Shown here one piece after another: positions 1 to 7,950 of a stretch of 64,000 nucleotides of DNA. Source of the DNA: Arthrobacter sp. ISL-65 (GTDB taxonomy: Bacteria; Actinomycetota; Actinomycetes; Actinomycetales; Micrococcaceae); assembly GCF_018613795.1 (NCBI RefSeq), contig NZ_JAGGPN010000026.1, forward strand, positions 22,009-86,008, written 5' to 3'. The position numbers were made by a program, and so were the translations under genes. How positions within the stretch are numbered: position 1 is the first letter of the stretch; each line of letters opens with the position of its first letter. The notes beneath the pieces were generated by a model. It saw nothing but the letters and a program-made list of their open reading frames with translations, was not told the DNA's origin and did not search any database.

Positions 1-150
1 GCGCTGAGCGGCCCGGAACACCTTGCGGACTTCGGAGGGGCGGGCCGCAAGCGCGCGGTCCGCGAGGAGCTGTAATGCGGAGGAGGGCCCGGCGGCGCCG
101 GCAGCTGCGGGGGCCGTCGCGCCTGCGGATGATTCCACGGAGATAGACAT
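1..150 (-). CDS. PLP-dependent aminotransferase, N-terminal part (runs off the window)
   Basis: Only the first 50 codons lie in the window; the gene continues off the left edge. The reading starts at an ATG (complement of 148-150) preceded by a GAAAGGA ribosome site. A Ser/Ala/Gly-rich leader leads to the segment LAARPSEVRKVFRAAQR. That pattern is typical just before the SFAGGxP motif of fold-type I aminotransferases of the 2-aminoadipate (LysN)/MocR-like class. An in-frame ATG lies 18 bases upstream but has a poorer ribosome site. The family call rests on this short motif alone, so substrate and pathway cannot be given. Confidence 0.55.
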   Translation of the reverse strand, partial: MSISVESSAGATAPAAAGAAGPSSALQLLADRALAARPSEVRKVFRAAQR

Positions 151-503
151 GGGGGTCCTTTCAGCCATGAGTATGCTTCCATCATCCGGTGACCCCTCCA
201 TTCTGGCTAAGACCAGTTTTGGAGGTTCTCGATGCCTTAGCGGCATGGACCAGAGGGGACGCTATCCGCCCAGCATGAGAAGAGCTGCCGCCAGGACCAC
301 GCGGCGGCCGCACTTGCCGCTGTGGCGTCGACAACGAGATCCATTCCGCGAAGAACGCCAACGACCCCGTTGGCCATTACCCAAGGCCGGACGTATTCCA
401 GCTCCTGTTCAATGTCGATGCCATTGAGCGCGTCATCATGGCTGAGCAGCGGTCCCCCGTCAGCGATCGACGCCGAGGCAGCTGAGCCCCTGAACTAAGA
501 AGT
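151..503. other. Intergenic region with a possible gene remnant
   Basis: No intact gene is seen. The minus strand has an open stretch from about 496 down to 236 that reads DIEQELEYVRPWVMAN and GVVGVLRGMDLVVDATA. It looks protein-like but has no start codon, because a stop lies just upstream, so it may be the tail of a decayed gene. I do not recognise a family. Confidence 0.3.
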
Positions 504-551
504 AGGGGAACCGGTGCCCAGTGTGCCGGCATACTGGGCACCGGTCCCCTT
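504..551. terminator. Long inverted repeat, probable terminator of the maleylpyruvate isomerase gene
   Basis: Arms at 504-522 and 533-551 pair over about 18 bases with a single bulge around a 10-base loop. The hairpin starts 11 bases beyond the stop codon of the minus-strand gene ending at 563. A long T run is absent, as is common in high-GC actinobacteria. Confidence 0.65.
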
Positions 552-562
552 ACCTGCGCCGG

Positions 563-1261
563 TTACCAGGACGGCAGTATAGGCAGGGGACCGTCAGCCT
601 CGACGTTTTCGGCCACGCCGCGGGCCAGCCATTCGAGCAATCCTTCGCGGTCGGACGTGACGCGCAGGGCACCGTCGCCGATTACCCACTCGTCGCGTTC
701 CTCGGTCACCAGGGTCATCCCAGGTGCCCCTTGGGCGCGCATCGTGCGTACGGCAGCCTCCAAGGCGTTAAGTACCGAGTCCGGGTCGGCCTCCTCTATG
801 GTCCATGCGGTGTCGAGGTCGTGGTGGTGCACCACAATTTCGGCAATACGCAACGCCACGATGGACGTCGCAGGAATCTGCTTACCGTGTAGGTTCACCT
901 CCTCAACCGCGAGCTGCCCTGCCAGCCGCTGGGCCTGCTCGGCAAAGTATTGGGCTGATTCGCGCAGCCGGCCAAGCAGTTCGGTTCGAGGCAACGTGGC
1001 GAGCTCCGAAATCTCCCGGGCGCGCGCTTCCTTCGAGGCGTAGAGCTGCCGCTCCTGACCCGAGGTTGCCCAGTCAATGAGCTTGACCAACGCCTGGCCG
1101 TTCGAGGCGATATGGGCGATGACATCTGCCCGGGTCCATCCCTCGCACAGGGATGGTGCGGACATTTCGTCGTCGGACAGCGACTCAGCGGTGGCCATGA
1201 ACATATCGGTCTCCCGGCCGAGGCGGGACAGGTCCGAGTGCAGGCGTGCGGGATTCATCAT
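563..1261 (-). CDS. Maleylpyruvate isomerase family mycothiol-dependent enzyme (MDMPI/DinB fold)
   Basis: A 232-residue protein. Residues about 15-150 match the MDMPI N-terminal four-helix bundle: CEGWTRADVIAHIASN carries the first metal-ligand His, and RIAEIVVHHHDLDTAW carries the second Glu/His set. The C-terminal part (about 160-232) resembles the small MDMPI C-terminal domain. In Corynebacterium the founding member isomerises maleylpyruvate to fumarylpyruvate in gentisate degradation, using mycothiol. Many paralogues have unknown substrates, so the reaction is not certain here. The position beside a benzoate/catechol module suggests aromatic or thiol-conjugate chemistry. The gene is monocistronic and ends in a strong hairpin. 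ATG codons at 1261 and 1258 are both possible starts. Confidence 0.8.
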   Translation of the reverse strand: MMNPARLHSDLSRLGRETDMFMATAESLSDDEMSAPSLCEGWTRADVIAHIASNGQALVKLIDWATSGQERQLYASKEARAREISELATLPRTELLGRLRESAQYFAEQAQRLAGQLAVEEVNLHGKQIPATSIVALRIAEIVVHHHDLDTAWTIEEADPDSVLNALEAAVRTMRAQGAPGMTLVTEERDEWVIGDGALRVTSDREGLLEWLARGVAENVEADGPLPILPSW

Positions 1262-1673
1262 GAATTCACCTTATCTATTGGCCCGGCCGCCAGCCGGTGG
1301 TTGGTGCCCCTGATTCATATTTAAGTCGTACCGATTCATACCGCTGGTGGTGGCTGGCCAGTCGTGAACTCGTCAAGCCCAGTCACCGTGGGACCGGCCC
1401 AGCTCGGAGTTGCCCTCGCCGCCGAAGGACACGTGCACCGCTCGCGCATCAGCACTGTGGGCCATCCTCTTGCGGCCAGCAGGTCCTACTTTCTCCAAGA
1501 TATGCCCAGCCGCATTTGATTGATATCTGCAAAGTATGGATTGCCCCCCAGCCAAAAGCCGGGTATTTACCGCATATGGCGGACGTCACACCCCTGAGAC
1601 ACTGGACCAAGCCCGGGGGATACAGGTTCACCCCACGGCACCACTTCCATGCTCCGTCAGAGAGGACAGGCAT
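1262..1673. other. Divergent intergenic region upstream of benK
   Basis: 412 bases between two divergently read genes. It must hold both promoters, but no clear -35/-10 pair or long palindrome stands out. Short open frames occur on both strands without a ribosome site or recognisable protein motif. Confidence 0.4.
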
Positions 1674-3065
1674 ATGGCTCAGCTCCACACCGTCATCGCC
1701 GAAGACCCGCGCAAAGAGGCGCGCACCGCAAACTGGGTGGCCTTCGTCATCTGCGCCGCACTTTTGTTCGATGGCTACGACCTCGTCGTATACGGCACCG
1801 TCCTGCCGGGACTGCTTGCCGACCCAAGCCAGATTGGCGCCTTCGATGCCGCCGCAGCTGGCCTCTTGGGCTCGTGGGCGCTTGTTGGTGTGTTGGTCGG
1901 GTCGCTGATCTGCGGCGCGGTCGGCGACTTTTTCGGCCGCCGCCGACTCATGCTCCTGGGCATCGCTTGGTTCTCGGTTGGGATGTTTATTACGGCCCTG
2001 ACCACTACTGTCACGGCCTTCGGCGCCATGCGGTTCATCACCGGGGTGGGCCTCGGCATCGTCATTGCCACCGCAGGCGCCACCATGGCTGAATTTGCGC
2101 CGGCTGGCCGGCGTCAGTTCTACAACGCGATCGTCTACTCCGGTGTCCCCGCCGGCGGCGTGTTCGCCTCCGTCATGGGCATTCTGCTCCTCAATAACAT
2201 TGGATGGCGCGGACTCTTCATGATCGGCGCCCTCCCCCTCGTCCTGCTTCTGCCCATCGCTTGGTTCAAGCTCCCAGAGTCCCCGCGCTGGCTGCTGGCC
2301 CGCGGCCGTGAAGCGGAGGCCCAGGTTGCTGCGCAGCGGACCGGCGTTTCGCTCATTGAAGAACAGGTCATTCGGCAGATAGGCGCCGCCCCGCAGAAGA
2401 CGGGCTTCGCGGCTGTCTTCTCCAAACAGTTCGCCGTGGCTTCCCTTCTTCTGGGTTTGATGTCTTTCTCCGGCCTGCTGCTGACCTACGGCTTGAACAC
2501 GTGGCTGCCGAAAATCATGGAGGGATACGGCTACGGGCGGACATACGCCCTGTTCTTCCCGCTGGCGTTGAACCTTGGCGCTGTGGCGGGAGGTTTGCTG
2601 CTCTCGCGCTTCGCTGACAAAGCGGGTCCCCAGCGGGTCATTGCGGGCACCTTCGTGCTTGCCACGATCACCCTGGTGCTTATGACCTTCGGTTTCCCTC
2701 TGCCGGTGTTGTTCCTGTGCATCGCAATCGCCGGAGTGGGCACTCTCGGCACGCAGGTGCTGGTTTACGGGTTCCAGTCCAACTACTTCACCACCAACGC
2801 CAGGGCAGCCGGGGTGGCCTGGTGCGCGAGTGTGGGACGTATGGGCGGTATCTTGGGACCAATCATCGGCGGCTGGTTGGCTGCTGCAGGGATCGGCGGG
2901 GCTACCGCGTTCTATATCTATGGCGGCGTCGCCCTCCTGGGTGCGGTCGTGACGGTTTTGGTCCCTCACCAGCGCAAGCTGGAAGAAGCGGAGCACAGGG
3001 CCGAGGAGATCACGGAGCACATCGTGGAAGAGGTGTTGACCACCACTCCTCCGGTCCGCCTCTGA
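1674..3065 (+). CDS. benK: Aromatic acid:H+ symporter, MFS superfamily (benzoate transporter BenK-like)
   Basis: A 463-residue protein with about 12 hydrophobic segments. It fits the aromatic acid:H+ symporter (AAHS) family: DGYDLVVYGTVLP in TM1 carries the conserved acidic residues, and GDFFGRRR between TM2 and TM3 is the MFS signature. Expected role: proton-coupled benzoate uptake at the inner membrane. The ATG at 1674 was chosen because AGAGGA lies 7 bases upstream and the protein then starts at the usual point; an upstream in-frame extension lacks MFS features. The benzoate operon and a second carrier (benE) are nearby, the same pairing seen in Corynebacterium glutamicum. Benzoate rather than vanillate or 4-hydroxybenzoate is inferred from context. 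Confidence 0.85.
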   Translation: MAQLHTVIAEDPRKEARTANWVAFVICAALLFDGYDLVVYGTVLPGLLADPSQIGAFDAAAAGLLGSWALVGVLVGSLICGAVGDFFGRRRLMLLGIAWFSVGMFITALTTTVTAFGAMRFITGVGLGIVIATAGATMAEFAPAGRRQFYNAIVYSGVPAGGVFASVMGILLLNNIGWRGLFMIGALPLVLLLPIAWFKLPESPRWLLARGREAEAQVAAQRTGVSLIEEQVIRQIGAAPQKTGFAAVFSKQFAVASLLLGLMSFSGLLLTYGLNTWLPKIMEGYGYGRTYALFFPLALNLGAVAGGLLLSRFADKAGPQRVIAGTFVLATITLVLMTFGFPLPVLFLCIAIAGVGTLGTQVLVYGFQSNYFTTNARAAGVAWCASVGRMGGILGPIIGGWLAAAGIGGATAFYIYGGVALLGAVVTVLVPHQRKLEEAEHRAEEITEHIVEEVLTTTPPVRL

Positions 3066-3199
3066 CCCGGGCCGGCCGGCCGTTGCCCACATAAGCCAGA
3101 TCCATGGACAAGTTGCCGAGGACATGGCTGGGCAGTCGGCCGGCTGCAGCCGGTCAGATGTGAACCGCCCGGCCTCATTATTAGGTCTCATGCTTTTAT

Positions 3200-3223
3200 G
3201 AGTAAATCGCTTTATAGTTACTC
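3200..3223. promoter_or_regulatory. Candidate LysR operator
   Basis: A perfect 6-base inverted repeat, GAGTAA (3200-3205) and TTACTC (3218-3223), sits in an AT-rich patch 60 bases before the LysR start. LysR regulators usually bind an interrupted dyad at their own promoter. Placement and symmetry fit; there is no direct proof. Confidence 0.4.
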
Positions 3224-3283
3224 TGTGAATCAATGGTGTTCGGCGTCGGACCGGAGGCACCAAACGGAGGGACGGCTTCAACT

Positions 3284-4198
3284 ATGGAGATCAGGCAGCT
3301 CAACTACTTCATTGCCGTTGCGGAGGAACGCCACTTCGGCCGTGCCGCCAAGCGCCTGCACATGGCCCAACCCCCCTTGTCCCAGCAGATCCGCCAGCTG
3401 GAAGAGCAGCTGGGGGTGCGGCTGCTGAATCGCACTACCCGAAGGGTGGAACTCACGGCCGCCGGGCAGGAATTGCTGGACCGGGGGCGGCAGATCGTCA
3501 ACGCGGTCGGCACGCTCCGCGCCGATGTCTACCAGGTTGGGCAGGGCGCGGCCGGTGTGCTGCGTGTGGGCTTCTCCGGCTCGGCTACATACGGGGTTAT
3601 GCCCCCGATCGTCCGACGCGCCAAGCAGGTACTCCCGGGGCTGTCGCTGAATCTGCACGGTGAGATGCTTACCCCGGCCATGGAGGCAGGGCTGCGGGAT
3701 GGCACTCTCGACGCGGCGCTGCTGCGCCCGCCCATCGCTTCCCAGGAGATCGATTACCGTATCGTGACGCGCGAGCCGCTAATCGTGGCATTACCCTCGT
3801 TCAGCGCTCTGGCCGTGGACCGACCGGTCGCCGTGCACGAACTTCAAGACCAGGAATTTATCTCGTATCCACCGGAGTCGGTGCTTTACCGGACCACTGC
3901 AGCCATCTGCCGCAAGGCCGGTTTTCAGCCACGCATCACCCAAGTGATAAGTGAGACCTCCACGATGCTCTCGTTTGTCGCCGCCGGTGCTGGTATCGCC
4001 ATCATTCCAGCAAGCATCCGCGCCCTCCAGCTTGAGGGCGTGGTCTATCGCGATATTGAACAGGCCCCTGAGGTGGAGCTGGCCGTTGCTTGGCGGCGTG
4101 AGGACCGGTCAGCGCTGCTCCAAAGTTTTCTCGACGTTGTGGGCGCTGCAACTAAAGGACTTCCTAATCGCGCCCCCACCGCTCCTGGATCCCTGTGA
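3284..4198 (+). CDS. LysR-family transcriptional regulator (BenM/CatM-like)
   Basis: A 304-residue protein. The N-terminal winged helix-turn-helix is clear (MEIRQLNYFIAVAEERHFGRAAKRLHMAQ then SQQIRQLE), followed by a periplasmic-binding-protein-like effector domain from about residue 90 (GVLRVGFSGSATY). The BenM/CatM subgroup uses cis,cis-muconate or benzoate as effector. Its place after benK and next to the benzoate genes suggests it controls benK or the cat genes. The ATG at 3284 gives the canonical LysR N-terminus; the longer upstream reading is not conserved in the family. BenR is probably the main ben activator, so the split of labour between the two is unknown. Confidence 0.8.
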   Translation: MEIRQLNYFIAVAEERHFGRAAKRLHMAQPPLSQQIRQLEEQLGVRLLNRTTRRVELTAAGQELLDRGRQIVNAVGTLRADVYQVGQGAAGVLRVGFSGSATYGVMPPIVRRAKQVLPGLSLNLHGEMLTPAMEAGLRDGTLDAALLRPPIASQEIDYRIVTREPLIVALPSFSALAVDRPVAVHELQDQEFISYPPESVLYRTTAAICRKAGFQPRITQVISETSTMLSFVAAGAGIAIIPASIRALQLEGVVYRDIEQAPEVELAVAWRREDRSALLQSFLDVVGAATKGLPNRAPTAPGSL

Positions 4199-4232
4199 CG
4201 ATGGGGCGCCCCTATGGCAGGTGGCCCACGCG

Positions 4233-7073
4233 TCAGTCCGAGAGGCGAAACCTTGCCGCCAGTTCGCTGCGTGAGCGGATCCCCAGCTTCCCGTAGATAC
4301 GGGTCAGGTGATACTGCACGGTTTTCTCGGCCAGAAACAGTGCACGGGCCGCCTCCTTGTTGGTGGACCCGGCTGCTACGAGCTCGGCCACTGACTGCTC
4401 CTGGGCGGTGAGCTGGATCTGTGGTTGAGTCACGGCAGCCAGCACGTCAGATGGGTCGGGCAAATTGCCCACGTCCAGGCCTGTCGCCTTCAGCTCCCGA
4501 TCGCATCTTTCCACATACGTGGCCGCGCCCAGAGAATCATAGAGATCCCTGGCCACCCGCAGCAGTGAGGATGCCAAACGCCTTTTGCCGGCCCGCCGCA
4601 TGCTCTGCCCGAAGGCAAAGCTCACCCGGGCGCGCAGGTATGGCCGGTTAAGCCCGCGCAGATGCCCCAGCGCCGTTTCGAAATGCTCCCTGGCGGTATC
4701 GGAATCCCCTTGGGCGGCTACGAGCCGGCCCCGTGCCCACGCCATCCGCGCGAGATCGGATGGTACTGCCCGCTCCCGCCGCACGTGCTCGAAGGCGGTG
4801 AGAAAGGAGTCGGCCACATCAAGCTGATCGGTCATGACAAGGGCATTAACATAGGTGTCCTGCCATGGCCAGAACGACACTCTGTTGTCTGTCCAGGGGT
4901 CCAGCTCCGTCAGGGGCTGCAACACGGCCAAAGCGCTTTCGTAGTCCGCCCGTGCCTCATGGAAACGCGCCCGGGCCAGACTGGCCGGCACCTGCATGGC
5001 CCGATAAGTGCCCGGCTGCACGGCGGCCTGGGAGACGTAGTACCGCGCCCGTTCCCAATCCCCACGCAGGGACCACAGCTCAGCGGCGGTCCAGTACAAC
5101 AACGGCCGGATCAGTGGCATCCGCGAGGACTCGAGCCGCACCGAGGCGCGCGCAATAGTGGCGGCGGCCGCATCCCAATTACCGAGCACGAGGTGGGTGC
5201 GGGCCAACCAGGCCTCCGCCCACAGGGAAATCCGCAATGACCCGCCCCGGAACTCGGTCGGGGCAGCGGCTTCAAAATTTACAAGGGCTGTCTCGGCGTC
5301 GTCCAGCCGCAGAGCCAGCCACCCGGCGCCCATCTGCACGCGTTGCTTTTGGGCATTCTCCGAAGCGTGTTCGAAGGCCAGTCGGTAGGAGGCTTCGGCT
5401 TCAGACATCCTGCCCTGGGCATAAAGACCCAGCCCATAGATGGCTTCAGATTCGATGTGGGCCGGGGTACCCGGCTTTGTCAGGGACATGGCCTGCTCCG
5501 CCCAACGGGTGATGAGCGGGCCATCCCAGGAAGCCACCCCATGCAGAACCAAGCGTTGGGCCACCTGCGCAGCGGCCACCGGGTCGTGCTGCGGGTTGCT
5601 TGTTCGCCAGGCCATCTCCAACTGGGTTTGGGCGCTGTGGTTTTGTCCCGACGCCGTGGAGAGGTAGCCAAGCACGGAGGAACGCAGCGGCGAGGGCGCC
5701 ATGGCGTCTACTGCCGCGGCCCACATCTGCGCCTGGGCCATGTTGCCGGAACCCACAAGGGCGTCGACTGCCCTGAGGAGGCGATCGTTGCCGGCACGGA
5801 CGTCCCCTGAGAGCCTGGAGGCGGAAAACAGTGCGGTCGAGACATCCTGCCAGGCACCCACTAGAGCCTGTTGGCGGGCGTACTCCTCTAGCTCCGCGGC
5901 CAATGCCTCGTCGGCGCCCGGGGTCGCGGACACCCGGTGACCCAGGCGATCGCCCTCCAGCTGCACAGTTTTCGCAGCCCGTCGGTGCAGCTCAATGCGC
6001 CGGCCGGGTACGATCTGCTCATAGACGGACTCAGCACTTCCCGCTGCAAAGAAAGTCACCACCGAGGGGGCCCGTTCTACCGACAGGCCCAGCAGTCCGG
6101 CCCTGTGGCCCTCGTCGAGGGCATCCATCACAGACGCAACTCCACTGACGTGGGCAACCTCCTCTATCCCGGCGCTACGTCTAAGCACGGACGCGGCCTC
6201 CGCCACAGCCACCAGATCGGGGGACGCGGCGTTGAGCAGGCTGCGCACCCGTCCCCGCACGCGCGAGCTCGGGGGCAAGGATGAAAACCATGTCTGCCAA
6301 GTCTCCGGAGGAAGCTCGCCCAGGAGTTCCACAATCGGCTCGGGCCAACCACCTGTGTGCCGTACGATCTCTTGGGCGGCCGTCACGTTCAGGTCGATGC
6401 CGAACCAGCGCCGTGCGAGATCCTGGACCCGCTGCGGTGACAGTGGTTCCAGCGGAATACGGGAAACCTGATGTCCGGTGAGAAAGGCGAGGACGCCCGC
6501 CGGGACGAGCTGAGCTTGAGTGGGATCCAGAGTGACCAAGAACAGGATTCGCTTGCCGCGCAGCCGGCGCATGACGAATGCGAGGACGTGCAGGCTTTCT
6601 GCGTCGAGGTGCTGGACGTCATCAACAGCAACCACCACGCTCCCGTGCAATTGAAGCCCCTCAAGGTGTGCGTTGAGAGTCGAGGCGTAGTTGGCGACTT
6701 GAGCAGCGTTGAGAGCACCGACAGGGTCCGCGGACCGGACGTTGTCACGCCCATGGTCCTTTGCCGAGCGCAGCGGCGGAGTGACCATGAGCTGGGAGTA
6801 GCCCGCAAGTGGGAACTGCGCCTCCCACTCGTCTCCCGTAGCGGACAGCACCCGCACCCCACGCGCCACGGCGCTGCAGTGCTCCAGGAAAAGGTCCAGC
6901 AAGGCAGTCTTACCGGATCCCTGCGGGCCGCTGAGCACTACCGTTCGCACGCTGCCCTTACGCACCGTACGCAGCGTTTCCAGCAACTTCTCGAAGACAT
7001 CAGCCCGGCCGAGCAGCGCCAGGTCCTCCTCGGTGTCGCCGTGGTGGGGGCCCGGGGTCATGCTGGCAAGCAT
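4233..7073 (-). CDS. benR: LuxR-family ATPase regulator (BenR-like)
   Basis: A large regulator of about 946 residues. It has an N-terminal AAA/STAND ATPase domain with Walker A GPQGSGKTAL, a DDVQHLD Walker B-like element, a long helical TPR-like middle, and a C-terminal LuxR helix-turn-helix (LTAQEQSVAELVAAGSTNKE then EKTVQYHLTRIYGKLGIRSR). In C. glutamicum, BenR is a LuxR-type activator with an ATP-binding motif encoded directly after benABCD; the same order here supports the symbol. The gene follows benD by about 50 bases and is probably co-transcribed, which would give positive feedback. The start is uncertain: ATGs at 7073 and 7061 avoid overlap with benD, while an in-frame ATG at 7169 would overlap its end. 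Confidence 0.85.
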   Translation of the reverse strand: MLASMTPGPHHGDTEEDLALLGRADVFEKLLETLRTVRKGSVRTVVLSGPQGSGKTALLDLFLEHCSAVARGVRVLSATGDEWEAQFPLAGYSQLMVTPPLRSAKDHGRDNVRSADPVGALNAAQVANYASTLNAHLEGLQLHGSVVVAVDDVQHLDAESLHVLAFVMRRLRGKRILFLVTLDPTQAQLVPAGVLAFLTGHQVSRIPLEPLSPQRVQDLARRWFGIDLNVTAAQEIVRHTGGWPEPIVELLGELPPETWQTWFSSLPPSSRVRGRVRSLLNAASPDLVAVAEAASVLRRSAGIEEVAHVSGVASVMDALDEGHRAGLLGLSVERAPSVVTFFAAGSAESVYEQIVPGRRIELHRRAAKTVQLEGDRLGHRVSATPGADEALAAELEEYARQQALVGAWQDVSTALFSASRLSGDVRAGNDRLLRAVDALVGSGNMAQAQMWAAAVDAMAPSPLRSSVLGYLSTASGQNHSAQTQLEMAWRTSNPQHDPVAAAQVAQRLVLHGVASWDGPLITRWAEQAMSLTKPGTPAHIESEAIYGLGLYAQGRMSEAEASYRLAFEHASENAQKQRVQMGAGWLALRLDDAETALVNFEAAAPTEFRGGSLRISLWAEAWLARTHLVLGNWDAAAATIARASVRLESSRMPLIRPLLYWTAAELWSLRGDWERARYYVSQAAVQPGTYRAMQVPASLARARFHEARADYESALAVLQPLTELDPWTDNRVSFWPWQDTYVNALVMTDQLDVADSFLTAFEHVRRERAVPSDLARMAWARGRLVAAQGDSDTAREHFETALGHLRGLNRPYLRARVSFAFGQSMRRAGKRRLASSLLRVARDLYDSLGAATYVERCDRELKATGLDVGNLPDPSDVLAAVTQPQIQLTAQEQSVAELVAAGSTNKEAARALFLAEKTVQYHLTRIYGKLGIRSRSELAARFRLSD

Positions 7074-7122
7074 ACTGGAGCGCGCCGTGCGGCCACGCCA
7101 GCGAGTTTCCGTCACAGTGTGC

Positions 7123-7950
7123 TCAGCCGAGGTCCCCGCCTGCCACAGGGAGAATGCTGCCGGTGACATAGGACGCTTCGTCGGAGGCCATGAACACGAT
7201 CGGCGCGGCCTGTTCGTCCAGGGTGCCGTATCGCTTCATGAAGGAGGACTCCATGGTCTGGTCCACGATGGTCTGGTACCACGCCTTTTCGGTCGATGAC
7301 TGCGCTTCCGGTCCGCGCTTGACCTTCCTGGGCGGAGCTTCCGTGCCGCCGGGTGCCGTAGCGACAACGCGAATACCTCGCTCGGCAACCTCCATGGCCA
7401 GGGACTGGGTCAGGGCATTGACACCACCCTTCGCCGCGGCGTAGGGGACGCGGTGCATTCCGCGGGTAGCCACGGAGGAGACGTTGACGATGGTGCCCGA
7501 CCCCTGCTCGAGCATTGCCGGGAGTACGGCGCGGCAGGACCACAGGGTCGGGAAGAGTGAACGGCGGATCTCCTTCTCGATTTTCTCCTCGTCATACTCT
7601 TCGTAGGGGCGGGCCCAGATGGTTCCCCCCACGTTGTTGACGAGTACGTCAACCCTGCCGTGAAGGTCTAACGCCGCGCTCACGGCCTGTTGTGCGCCGG
7701 TGAACGTCTCCAGGTCCGCGGTCACGGCGACGGCGGACCCTCCGGACCCTGACCTCTTCGCGTCGTCCTGGATCTCCCGGGCGACCTCGTGAACGATGTC
7801 GGCGCGGTCCACAAGGACGACCGCGCCCCCTTCGGCCCCAATCCGCTCGGCGACCTTTTGGCCGATACCCTGGGCCGCGCCCGTCACCACCGCCACCTTG
7901 CCGGCGAAGCGGCCGGGCGTGACGAACTGTCCGGCGTAGGTCATAACCAT
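7123..7950 (-). CDS. benD: Benzoate cis-diol dehydrogenase (1,6-dihydroxycyclohexa-2,4-diene-1-carboxylate dehydrogenase)
   Basis: A 275-residue short-chain dehydrogenase. It has the NAD-binding TGAAQGIG motif near residue 25, NNVGG (the NNAG equivalent), and a catalytic Ser...YAAAK set in VSSVATRG and VPYAAAKGG. BenD oxidises and decarboxylates the benzoate cis-diol to catechol, forming NADH. It starts inside the benC stop (TGATG overlap), so the two are translationally coupled. Length and gene order (benA-B-C-D) match known operons. Confidence 0.92.
   Translation of the reverse strand: MVMTYAGQFVTPGRFAGKVAVVTGAAQGIGQKVAERIGAEGGAVVLVDRADIVHEVAREIQDDAKRSGSGGSAVAVTADLETFTGAQQAVSAALDLHGRVDVLVNNVGGTIWARPYEEYDEEKIEKEIRRSLFPTLWSCRAVLPAMLEQGSGTIVNVSSVATRGMHRVPYAAAKGGVNALTQSLAMEVAERGIRVVATAPGGTEAPPRKVKRGPEAQSSTEKAWYQTIVDQTMESSFMKRYGTLDEQAAPIVFMASDEASYVTGSILPVAGGDLG

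Noticed and set aside
1449..3281. A 610-codon minus-strand open frame
   Set aside because: It lies opposite benK, is rich in Gln/Glu/Asp/His/Gly without domain structure, and has no ribosome site; it is a high-GC antisense shadow.
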